Below are positions 15,729-23,294 of a stretch of 64,000 bases of DNA, in pieces. The position numbers and the translations under genes are program-made. Each line of letters opens with the position of its first letter. The stretch's first letter is position 1. The stretch is taken from the NCBI GenBank assembly GCA_017651625.1, contig JAGCCP010000018.1:1-64000 (forward strand), given 5' to 3'. Below the pieces are notes generated by a model. It saw nothing but the letters and a program-made list of their open reading frames with translations, searched no databases and was not told where the DNA came from. The stretch comes from Candidatus Ruminimicrobiellum bubulum (GTDB taxonomy: Bacteria > Elusimicrobiota > Endomicrobiia > Endomicrobiales > Endomicrobiaceae).

Positions 15729-17702
15729 ATGAAAACAAAAAAGTTGTTTATCGTGGAATTAGAAGAAAGAAAAAGCACCTCAGAATTATTTATTAAAACT
15801 CCGGCATATAGCAATTCTCAATTAAAACAAGGAAAAGGCGGCAGTCCGAAAGATAATTTTGTTACTGATGAAGAAAAAGAGGCCGGATTGATGAAATCAA
15901 CATCCGATGTAACAACAAAATCGGTTGGTGAAGAAGGCTCAACAACAAAGAATGAAGCCGGTACAGATGTAACAACGAAGTCAATCGGTGAGGAAGGCGC
16001 TACTACGAAGAACGAAGATGGTGCAGATGTAACAACAAAATCAATTGGTGAAGAAGGGGCCACCACAAAGAATGAAGATGGTGCCGATGTAACAACGAGA
16101 TCAATCGGGGAAGAAGGCGCTACTACAAAGAACGAAGACGGTGCTGATGTAACAACACTGGCACTCGGTGAAGAAGGTTCCACAACAAAGGATGAGGGTG
16201 GATCTGATATAACAACATTGGCAATGGGAGAAGAGGGTTCTACAACAAAAGATGAGGGTGGAGCAGATTTAACAACATTGGCAATGGGAGAGGAAGGTTC
16301 TACAACCAAGGATGAAGGCGGAACAGATGTAACAACCAGAGCAATTGGCGAGGAAGGAGCCACAACGAAAAACGAAGGTGGAGCCGATGTGACAACCAAT
16401 GCAATCGGAGAAGAAGGAGCAACGACAAAGAATGAAGGTGGAACAGATGTAACAACTAAATCAATTGGTGAGGAAGGAGCTACCACAAAGAACGAAGGTG
16501 GGGCAGATGTTACAACCAACGCAATCGGAGAAGAAGGAGCAACGACAAAGAATGAAGGCGGAACAGATATAACAACAAGATCAATTGGAGAAGAAGGAGC
16601 CACCACAAAGAACGAAGGTGGAGCCGATGTAACAACAAAATCAATTGGTGAGGAAGGAGCCACAACGAAAAATGAAGGTGGAGCTGATGTAACAACAAAA
16701 TCAATCGGAGAAGAGGGAGCCACCACAAAGAACGAAGGTGGAACCGATGTAACAACAAAATCAATTGGCGAGGAAGGAGCCACAACGAAAAATGAAGGTG
16801 GTTATGATGTAACAACAAAATCAATCGGTGAAGAGGGAGCAACGACAAAGAATGAAGGTGGAGCAGACGTAACGACGAAATCAATCGGTGAGGAAGGCGC
16901 TACCACAAAGAACGAAGGCGGTTACGATGTAACAACAAAAGCAATCGGAGAAGAAGGAGCCACTACAAAATCAGAAGGCGGAGCAGATGTAACGACTAAA
17001 TCAATTGGCGAGGAAGGAGCTACCACAAAATCAGAAGGCGGAGCTGACGTAACAACAAAAGCAATCGGAGAAGAAGGAGCTACCACAAAATCAGAAGGTG
17101 GAGCCGATGTAACAACAAAAGCAATCGGAGAAGAAGGAGCCACCACAAAATCAGAAGGCGGAGCTGATGTAACAACAAAAGCAATCGGAGAAGAAGGCGC
17201 TACAACTAAAAATGAAGGTGGTTTTGATTCAGTAACGACAATGGCATTAGGAGAAGAAGGAGCTACCACAAAATCAGAAGGCGGAGCTGACGTAACAACG
17301 AAAGCAATCGGGGAAGAAGGAGCTACCACAAAATCAGAAGGCGGATCCGACGTAACAACAAAAGCAATCGGAGAAGAAGGAGCTACCACAAAATCAGAAG
17401 GTGGAGCAGATGTAACAACGATGGCCATCGGAGAAGAAGGCGCCACAACTAAAAATGAAGGTGGTTTTGATTCAGTAACGACAATGGCATTAGGGGAAGA
17501 AGGCGCTACCACGAAATCAGAAGGTGGAGCTGATTCGGTAACAACAATGGCATTAGGAGAAGAAGGAGCTACAACTAAATCAGAAGGCGGTGCCGACACA
17601 ACGACAAAATCAATCGGAGAAGAGGGAACAATAACGAAGAATGAAGGTGGTTCCGATGTAACAACTAAGGCATTAGGTGAAGAAGGAAGTTTAATAAAAT
17701 AA
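15729..17702 (+). CDS. Giant multi-core graspetide precursor with 30 TTxxxxEE repeats
   Basis: A 657-residue protein: a 60-residue leader without signal peptide (start MKTKKLFIVELEE), then 29 full repeats of 20 residues (three have 21) plus a 14-residue last copy. Consensus: VTTKSIGEEGATTKNEGGAD. TT-x4-EE-G is present in all 30 copies; the second TTK is present in 28. TTxxxxEE is the known core motif of plesiocin-type (group 2) graspetides, in which an ATP-grasp enzyme makes Thr-Glu side-chain esters. No Cys, Trp or His occurs in the array. A near-perfect SD (AGGAGG, 15719-15724) and a 101-base gap with a TATAAT (15681-15686) suggest strong and perhaps separate expression. The alternative, a structural repeat protein, is possible but does not explain the neighbours. 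Confidence 0.87.
   Translation: MKTKKLFIVELEERKSTSELFIKTPAYSNSQLKQGKGGSPKDNFVTDEEKEAGLMKSTSDVTTKSVGEEGSTTKNEAGTDVTTKSIGEEGATTKNEDGADVTTKSIGEEGATTKNEDGADVTTRSIGEEGATTKNEDGADVTTLALGEEGSTTKDEGGSDITTLAMGEEGSTTKDEGGADLTTLAMGEEGSTTKDEGGTDVTTRAIGEEGATTKNEGGADVTTNAIGEEGATTKNEGGTDVTTKSIGEEGATTKNEGGADVTTNAIGEEGATTKNEGGTDITTRSIGEEGATTKNEGGADVTTKSIGEEGATTKNEGGADVTTKSIGEEGATTKNEGGTDVTTKSIGEEGATTKNEGGYDVTTKSIGEEGATTKNEGGADVTTKSIGEEGATTKNEGGYDVTTKAIGEEGATTKSEGGADVTTKSIGEEGATTKSEGGADVTTKAIGEEGATTKSEGGADVTTKAIGEEGATTKSEGGADVTTKAIGEEGATTKNEGGFDSVTTMALGEEGATTKSEGGADVTTKAIGEEGATTKSEGGSDVTTKAIGEEGATTKSEGGADVTTMAIGEEGATTKNEGGFDSVTTMALGEEGATTKSEGGADSVTTMALGEEGATTKSEGGADTTTKSIGEEGTITKNEGGSDVTTKALGEEGSLIK
15909..17699 (+). 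repeat. 60-bp coding tandem repeat array (30 units) in the precursor gene
   Basis: Units of 60 bp (63 bp in units 22, 26 and 27, which add a Ser codon). Codons for the invariant TT and EE residues vary freely (ACA/ACG/ACT/ACC, GAA/GAG), so conservation is at protein level. Sub-types cluster: KNEDG units 2-4, TTLA(L/M)GEEGSTTKDEGG units 5-7, KNEGG units 8-17, KSEGG units mostly 18-28, consistent with growth by local duplication. Confidence 0.95.
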
Positions 17703-17726
17703 AAAATTTTTAAAATATAATAAATA

Positions 17727-17766
17727 AGGACTATGAGCTAAAAAGTTCATAGTCTTTATTTATTTG
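17727..17766 (+). terminator. Rho-independent terminator after the precursor gene
   Basis: Stem GGACTATGA with TCATAGTCT (one G-T pair), extended on both sides, a short AT-rich loop, then TTATTTATTT. It closes the RiPP locus before comM. Confidence 0.85.
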
Positions 17767-17827
17767 CTAAAAAAACAGAAATGTTATATAATACAAAAGT
17801 AAGTATGTTGCTATAAAATGTTGTTGT

Positions 17828-17856
17828 TTGCACACTATTATATTTTTAGATATAAT
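17828..17856 (+). promoter_or_regulatory. Promoter for comM
   Basis: TTGCAC (17828-17833), 17-bp spacer, TATAAT (17851-17856), 30 bases before the comM ATG. No other gene lies between. Confidence 0.7.
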
Positions 17857-17886
17857 TTTACTTTAAATTCAGTTTAGGAATGTTTT

Positions 17887-19416
17887 ATGATTTCGTTTTT
17901 ATATTCCGCATCCGTTCAGGGAATAGATGCTTGTTTAATAGATGTTGAAATAGATATTTCATCGGGTTTACCTGTTTTTTCAATAGTAGGATTACCGGAT
18001 ACTTCCGTAAAAGAATCAAGAGACAGAGTTGTTTCCGCTATAAAAAATTCGGGGTTCGATTTTCCTACAAAAAAAATTACGGTAAACCTTGCACCGGCAG
18101 ACATCAAAAAAGAAGGTGGATCGTTTGATTTACCTATAGCTTTGGGTATACTTGCTTCAAGCGGAATAATCGATAAAAAATCGTTACAAAACATATGTGC
18201 GATAGGCGAACTTTCTCTTGACGGAAAGTTAAGACCGGTAAAAGGAATTTTGCCTATAGTTTTAAGTTTGCATAAGTTTGGTATAACACAAATTATTGTT
18301 CCGGAAAAGAATAAAAATGAAGCTTGTGTAGCTAAAGATATAGAAATATATCCATTTAACGATTTAAAAGATGTAATACAATTTTTAAAGAAAGAAACAG
18401 TTGTTGAACCTTACAAACAAGACAACATTTCGTTTCATAATAGTTTAACAAAAAGTTCGATAGATTTTTCCGATATTAAAGGTCAGCTCTTTGCAAAACG
18501 AGCCGCTGAAGTTGCTTGTGCCGGAGGACATAATATGATTATGGTCGGACCTCCCGGATCAGGTAAAACGATGATAGCAAAAAGAATCCCTACAATACTT
18601 CCTTCAATGAGTTTTGAAGAGTCTGTTGAAACAACAAAAATATGGTCTGTGTCGGGCCTTGTTCCGGCAGGGGAAAGTTTAATTACCGACAGACCTTTCA
18701 GAAGTCCGCATCATACAACATCGGCAGTTGCTTTAATAGGCGGAGGTTCGTATCCTAAACCGGGTGAAGTAAGTTTGGCTCATAACGGAGTATTATTTTT
18801 AGACGAATTAACGGAATTCAGAAGAGACGTTTTGGAAGTTTTAAGGCAACCTTTGGAAGATAAAATAGTTACCGTATCGAGAGCAAAAAATACTTTATCT
18901 TTTCCGGCATCGTTTATGTTGATAGCTTCAATGAATCCTTGTCCGTGCGGTAATTACGGAAGTGATAAAGAGTGTACATGTAATCCGTATCAGGTTAAAA
19001 GATACAGAGCAAAAATTTCCGGACCTTTAATGGACAGAATAGATATTCAAGTAGAAGTTCCGGCACTGAAAATCGATGAAATAACTTCGAACAAAAATGC
19101 TGTAAACGAAACTTCGCAACAGATAAAAGAAAGAGTAATAAAAGCAAGAAATATACAGTACGAAAGGTTTAAAGGTAAAAAAATTTATTGTAATGCACAA
19201 ATGGGACCGAAAGAAATAAAAAAATATTGTGTGCTGGAAGAAAGTGCGGGAATGATGTTACATAATGCCATAGAAAAGTTAGGCTTTTCCGCAAGAGCAT
19301 ATGATAGAATATTAAAAGTTGCAAGAACAATTGCCGATTTGGCAGGTAACGAAATAATACAGTCGTCACATATAGCCGAAGCAATAAAGTACAGAAATCT
19401 TGATAAATATAATTAG
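17887..19416 (+). CDS. comM: ComM/YifB family Mg-chelatase-like AAA+ ATPase
   Basis: A 509-residue AAA+ protein of the ComM family, a helicase that promotes branch migration during natural transformation in other bacteria. Features: N-terminal ribosomal-S5-like domain (SIVGLPDTSVKESRDRV near 35-50), Walker A GPPGSGKT (about 218-225), Mg-chelatase core (FRSPHHTTS, LAHNGVLFLDELTEF as Walker B region), the Cys-rich insert MNPCPCGNYG...CTC, and the C-terminal Mg-chelatase subdomain. Normal length. It heads a run with mrdA and rodA, separated from mrdA by 9 bases, so may be cotranscribed with them. Confidence 0.93.
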   Translation: MISFLYSASVQGIDACLIDVEIDISSGLPVFSIVGLPDTSVKESRDRVVSAIKNSGFDFPTKKITVNLAPADIKKEGGSFDLPIALGILASSGIIDKKSLQNICAIGELSLDGKLRPVKGILPIVLSLHKFGITQIIVPEKNKNEACVAKDIEIYPFNDLKDVIQFLKKETVVEPYKQDNISFHNSLTKSSIDFSDIKGQLFAKRAAEVACAGGHNMIMVGPPGSGKTMIAKRIPTILPSMSFEESVETTKIWSVSGLVPAGESLITDRPFRSPHHTTSAVALIGGGSYPKPGEVSLAHNGVLFLDELTEFRRDVLEVLRQPLEDKIVTVSRAKNTLSFPASFMLIASMNPCPCGNYGSDKECTCNPYQVKRYRAKISGPLMDRIDIQVEVPALKIDEITSNKNAVNETSQQIKERVIKARNIQYERFKGKKIYCNAQMGPKEIKKYCVLEESAGMMLHNAIEKLGFSARAYDRILKVARTIADLAGNEIIQSSHIAEAIKYRNLDKYN

Positions 19417-19425
19417 AGAAGAAAA

Positions 19426-21240
19426 ATGTCTTGGAGTACAGATAACAGATTTGCATATAATTTATTTGTTGAAAAACATAAAGTAATATTGATATTTCTT
19501 ATCGTTTGCTTTGTTGTTTTATCAATGAAACTTTTTTATATGCAAATAATAAGAGGAAATTATTATAGAAATATATCCGAACATCAAAGAATAAATACCG
19601 CTCATGAAAGAGCGTTCCGCGGACTTATTTACGATACTAACGAAAAAGTTTTAGTAGATAACGATACTAATTATGTTGCACTTTTTTACCCGTTTGAACA
19701 ACAGTATGAACCTACCGAAGAAAGTATAGAAAAGTTAAGCAAAATTTTGCAGAAAGATATAAAATCTTCCATCGAAAAAAGTTGGAGATACGGTAGAGTA
19801 ATAAAACTTGCCGAAAATTTAACCATAGATGAAGTTTTCAAAATACAAGAAAACAAACTTTTTTTGTCCGGAATAACGGTAGTAAAAGAACCTAAAAGAG
19901 TATGTCACGATTCAGTTGAAAATGCACACATTATAGGTTATGTAAACGAACTAAGACTTGAAGAACTCGACAACATGGATAATGCCGAACTTAAAGTAGG
20001 TGATACTATAGGAAGGTGCGGAATAGAACAATCTTATGACAGATATTTAAGGGGAAAAGACGGAGGATATTCTTTTGAAGTTAATGCCAGAGGACAACAC
20101 CAAAAAACGTTCGATTATGAACCGCCCATTATAGGAAACAGTTTATATTTAACCATAGATACGGACCTACAAAGAATAGCCTATCAAGCACTAAAAAATT
20201 CCTCATCCGGTAAAGGTGCCGCAGTTGCGATAGATGTAAAAACAGGTGCAATAAAAGCGTTTGTTTCATGCCCCAGTTACGATTTAAACAAAATATCATC
20301 CGCAAAAGATTACAAAAAATATTTAAAAAATAAAAAATTGCCTTTCTTTAACAGATGTATTCAAGCATTGTATCCGCCGGGTTCAACATTTAAAATTGTT
20401 ACTTTTATTGCGGCATTGGAACACTTGCATTTTGATCCTCGTACAATAGAAGATTGTACCGGTAAATTTGAACTTGGTGACAGATTTTATTCTTGTTCAT
20501 CCAAAGCGGGTCACAGAAAATTAAATCTTATTTCTGCAATGGCATATTCATGTAATGTTTATTTTTATATTTTAGGGCTTGATTTAGGTGTTAGAGTTAT
20601 TGTTGATTATGCTAAAAAGTTCAGATTGGGCGAAAAAACCGGTATAGATATTTATTCCGAAAAGAAAGGTTTTGTTCCCACACCGGAATGGAAAAAATCT
20701 AAAATGAAAGTGCCATGGCTTAAAGGTGATACCGTTATTCTTTCTATAGGGCAAGGTGCGTTGTGGGTTACTCCGTTACAAATGGCAAACTTAATGGCAA
20801 CTGTTGCAAATAACGGTGTTTCTTATAAACCTTATTTTGTGCAAGAAATAAAAGATTCAATAACAAAGGAAACAATTTATAAGCATGAACCGGAACCAAA
20901 CGAGAAAATAGAATTAAATCCAAATACATGGAAACAGTTACACAAATCACTTAAAGCAGCAGTTGATTATGGTACTGCCAAAAGAACAAAATTTAAAAAT
21001 ATGACTGTTGCCGCAAAAACAGGAACAGCCGAAAATCCGCAAGGTGAAGACCATGCTTGGGTAGTAGCTTATGCTCCCGCAGATAATCCCGAACTTGCAC
21101 TTGCGGTTATAGTAGAAAACGGAGGTTTCGGCGGTAGTGTTTCTGTACCTGTAGCAAGAGAAATATTTAAAAAATATTTTAATATTGCAGAAGAATATGA
21201 TGAAGATTTAATTAACGGAAATAGCAATGACACACACTAA
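19426..21240 (+). CDS. mrdA: Penicillin-binding protein 2 (transpeptidase of the elongasome)
   Basis: A 604-residue class B PBP. One N-terminal membrane anchor (about 18-40), dimerisation/pedestal domain with RGLIYD near 65-70, and a transpeptidase domain carrying all three active-site motifs: SxxK as STFK (Ser320, Lys323), SCN in MAYSCNVYFY, and KTGTAEN near the C-terminus. It cross-links peptidoglycan during lateral wall growth, working with RodA, whose gene overlaps its end by 14 bases. The lack of MreBCD here is not informative. Confidence 0.95.
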   Translation: MSWSTDNRFAYNLFVEKHKVILIFLIVCFVVLSMKLFYMQIIRGNYYRNISEHQRINTAHERAFRGLIYDTNEKVLVDNDTNYVALFYPFEQQYEPTEESIEKLSKILQKDIKSSIEKSWRYGRVIKLAENLTIDEVFKIQENKLFLSGITVVKEPKRVCHDSVENAHIIGYVNELRLEELDNMDNAELKVGDTIGRCGIEQSYDRYLRGKDGGYSFEVNARGQHQKTFDYEPPIIGNSLYLTIDTDLQRIAYQALKNSSSGKGAAVAIDVKTGAIKAFVSCPSYDLNKISSAKDYKKYLKNKKLPFFNRCIQALYPPGSTFKIVTFIAALEHLHFDPRTIEDCTGKFELGDRFYSCSSKAGHRKLNLISAMAYSCNVYFYILGLDLGVRVIVDYAKKFRLGEKTGIDIYSEKKGFVPTPEWKKSKMKVPWLKGDTVILSIGQGALWVTPLQMANLMATVANNGVSYKPYFVQEIKDSITKETIYKHEPEPNEKIELNPNTWKQLHKSLKAAVDYGTAKRTKFKNMTVAAKTGTAENPQGEDHAWVVAYAPADNPELALAVIVENGGFGGSVSVPVAREIFKKYFNIAEEYDEDLINGNSNDTH

Positions 21241-22567
21241 ATCAATTTTTTCTAAAATTATCAAAAATATAGATTTAACTTTTTATATATCGATATTGTA
21301 TTTATTGTTTATCGGTATTACGGCAATATATTCCGCAAGTTCAAATTTGGATAATCCTACAAAATATATAACAACACAATTTATTGCTTTAAGTATAGGT
21401 ACTGTCGGAATGCTTTTTCTGGCAGGGTTCAATTATCAAAATTATAAACATTTCGGGAAATTTATATATATTTTATCTTGTGTTTTACTTGTTTCGGTAC
21501 TGATATTCGGAACTCAACATAAAGGAACAAAAGGGTGGTTTGATTTACCTTTTTTCTCGTTCCAACCGGTGGAAATAACGAAGATAATGCTTATAGTGAC
21601 TCTTGCAGCATTTATAGATAAACATTGGAACGAAATATCCAAACTTTCAATCTTTGTTAAAACTTTAGGTCTTACATTGGGACATTTTGCCCTTATAATG
21701 TTACAACCGGATTTTTCTTCCACACTGTCTTATTTTCCGGTAACGCTCGTATTGTTGTATGTTGCAGGTGCAAGACTTTTACATCTTTGTGCGGTTATTT
21801 TGTATGGAGCACTTGCCGTTTTAATACCGTTACTGGTAACTTTTTTTAAATTACAACCTGAACTTTTAGAAACAAATAAATTGGTAAACTTTTTTGTAAC
21901 AGCATCAACAAACTGGCATAAAGCAGTCATAATTTTAGGCGTGATAATTTTAATTATGGTTTTAACAAAATGGTTTTTAAATAAGTTAAGAATTCCTATA
22001 GGATGGGCATATCCTATTATATTTTTATCGGTAATTTTGGCAGGTTCTTTTTCTTCTATAGCGGTAAACAAATCTTTAAAAGAATATCAAAGAAAAAGAT
22101 TAATAGTTTTCTTAAAACCGGAAATCGATTCCAGAGGTGCCGGTTACAACATTATACAATCTAAAATCGCTATCGGTTCGGGTAAATTTTCAGGTAAAAA
22201 ATTCTTTAAAGGAACACAAACACAACTCGGGTTTTTACCTGAACAAAGAACAGACTTCATTTTTTCCGTTATAGGTGAAGAAGGGGGGTACGTTCTTGCA
22301 CAACTTACAATCCTTTTTTACTTTTTATTTATATGGAGAGCTTTGGTTGTAGCCAAATATGCGAAAGACCGGTTCGGCTCTCTCGTTGCAATGGGTATAG
22401 CTACAATGTTTGCTTTTTATGCGATTATAAATTTAGGTATGGTTATGGGCCTTATGCCTGTTACGGGGCTTCCTTTACTTCTTTTATCTTATGGCGGTTC
22501 AAGCATGCTTTCATCAATGTTTGCCATAGGAATCCTTATATCTATCCACATCAGAAGATTTTACTAA
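21227..22567 (+). CDS. rodA: Rod-shape glycosyltransferase RodA (SEDS family)
   Basis: A 446-residue multi-spanning SEDS protein with the family hallmarks: YSASS after the first helix, GTKGWF...FQPVEITKI, the LQPDFSST loop, IGSGKFSGKKFF...LPEQRTDFIFSVIGEEGG and the C-terminal PVTGLPLLLLSYGGSS. It polymerises lipid II in partnership with PBP2. RodA rather than FtsW is chosen because it is coupled to mrdA. An extra stretch (about residues 200-260) between the central helices makes it longer than the usual roughly 370-400 residues. Confidence 0.94.
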   Translation: MTHTKSIFSKIIKNIDLTFYISILYLLFIGITAIYSASSNLDNPTKYITTQFIALSIGTVGMLFLAGFNYQNYKHFGKFIYILSCVLLVSVLIFGTQHKGTKGWFDLPFFSFQPVEITKIMLIVTLAAFIDKHWNEISKLSIFVKTLGLTLGHFALIMLQPDFSSTLSYFPVTLVLLYVAGARLLHLCAVILYGALAVLIPLLVTFFKLQPELLETNKLVNFFVTASTNWHKAVIILGVIILIMVLTKWFLNKLRIPIGWAYPIIFLSVILAGSFSSIAVNKSLKEYQRKRLIVFLKPEIDSRGAGYNIIQSKIAIGSGKFSGKKFFKGTQTQLGFLPEQRTDFIFSVIGEEGGYVLAQLTILFYFLFIWRALVVAKYAKDRFGSLVAMGIATMFAFYAIINLGMVMGLMPVTGLPLLLLSYGGSSMLSSMFAIGILISIHIRRFY

Positions 22568-22588
22568 AAAATGCCTTAGGCAATTTTT
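22566..22588 (+). terminator. Terminator-like hairpin after rodA
   Basis: TGCC-TTA-GGCA core with flanking A5 and T5 (one bulged A), overlapping the rodA stop. Similar hairpins end other genes in this window. Confidence 0.65.
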
Positions 22589-22720
22589 GGAAGAATGGAA
22601 GATTAGAAGAGTAGAAGATTAGAGGAAAAGAGGAAAATTATATAATAACAAAATTTGCAAAGCAAATTTTACAACTTAACGTCCAATCTTCAAATCTTCC
22701 AATCCTCGAATCTTCAGTCG
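22589..22720. repeat. Octamer-repeat inverted intergenic element
   Basis: The left arm is a run of degenerate purine octamers (GGAAGAAT, GGAAGATT, AGAAGAGT, AGAAGATT, AGAGGAAA); the right arm is its pyrimidine counterpart (CCAATCTT, CAAATCTT, CCAATCCT). The centre holds the hairpin AAAATTTGC-AAA-GCAAATTTT. The arms could pair into one long imperfect stem. The same architecture recurs elsewhere in the window. Confidence 0.75.
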
Positions 22721-22721
22721 T

Positions 22722-23294
22722 TTATTTCTTTACCGGTGGTTTCGGGATAATTCTTGTTATCGGATTTATTCCTTTAGGCATTACTACAGGCCTTTTTATA
22801 GGGTTTATCGGAAATCTTGGAAGTACTCTGTTAGGTAACTTCTTTTCAATGTTTTCCAGCTTTTTATTTATACTATCCAACGTGTTAAAAAAGTTGTCTG
22901 CCAAACTTATTTTTTCGCTTACAACAGAAACTTTATTATAAAATTCTTCTATCTTTGTTAACTGCTTTTCTATATCGAGTTTTTCTATCTCTTCAAACTT
23001 TTGTTGCATTTTTTCAAAGTTGGTAATATTCTTTTTTACGCCTTGAATTGTGGTGTTTATGGAATCAACGGTTTTTCTTATATTTTCTAACGGTTCAACG
23101 GATTTTTTTGCGATTTCCACCTTTTGTAATATAGCGACAATTTGTTCGTAATTGTTTTTAAGTTCGATAGTTTTTTTATTTAATTCATTAATCGTTTCTA
23201 TTGTTAAATTAAGTTCTTCGAATCTGTTAAGAGCTTGAGAAATTTCCGTTGCATATTTTTTAAGTTCGTTTACTTTATTTATAAAATCACTCAT
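22722..23294 (-). CDS. Coiled-coil protein of unknown function
   Basis: 190 residues, not recognised. Residues 1-150 are almost entirely heptad-like helix (ELKKYATEISQALNRFEELN... and on), with no membrane segment or signal. The last 40 residues are basic and proline-rich (PRFPINPIKRPVV, PKPPVKK), possibly a binding tail. It overlaps the helicase gene by 8 bases (ATGAGTGA), so the two are coupled and probably act together. Confidence 0.75.
   Translation of the reverse strand: MSDFINKVNELKKYATEISQALNRFEELNLTIETINELNKKTIELKNNYEQIVAILQKVEIAKKSVEPLENIRKTVDSINTTIQGVKKNITNFEKMQQKFEEIEKLDIEKQLTKIEEFYNKVSVVSEKISLADNFFNTLDSINKKLENIEKKLPNRVLPRFPINPIKRPVVMPKGINPITRIIPKPPVKK

Noticed and set aside
15818-17599. 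Long open frames on the minus strand across the precursor repeats (up to 321 residues, PPSFFVVAPSSP-type)
   Set aside because: They mirror the 60-bp repeats of the plus-strand gene; no SD, no leader, and composition follows the antisense of TTKSIGEEG.
15909-17699. CRISPR-like regular array
   Set aside because: Units are contiguous, 60 bp, coding and without spacers.
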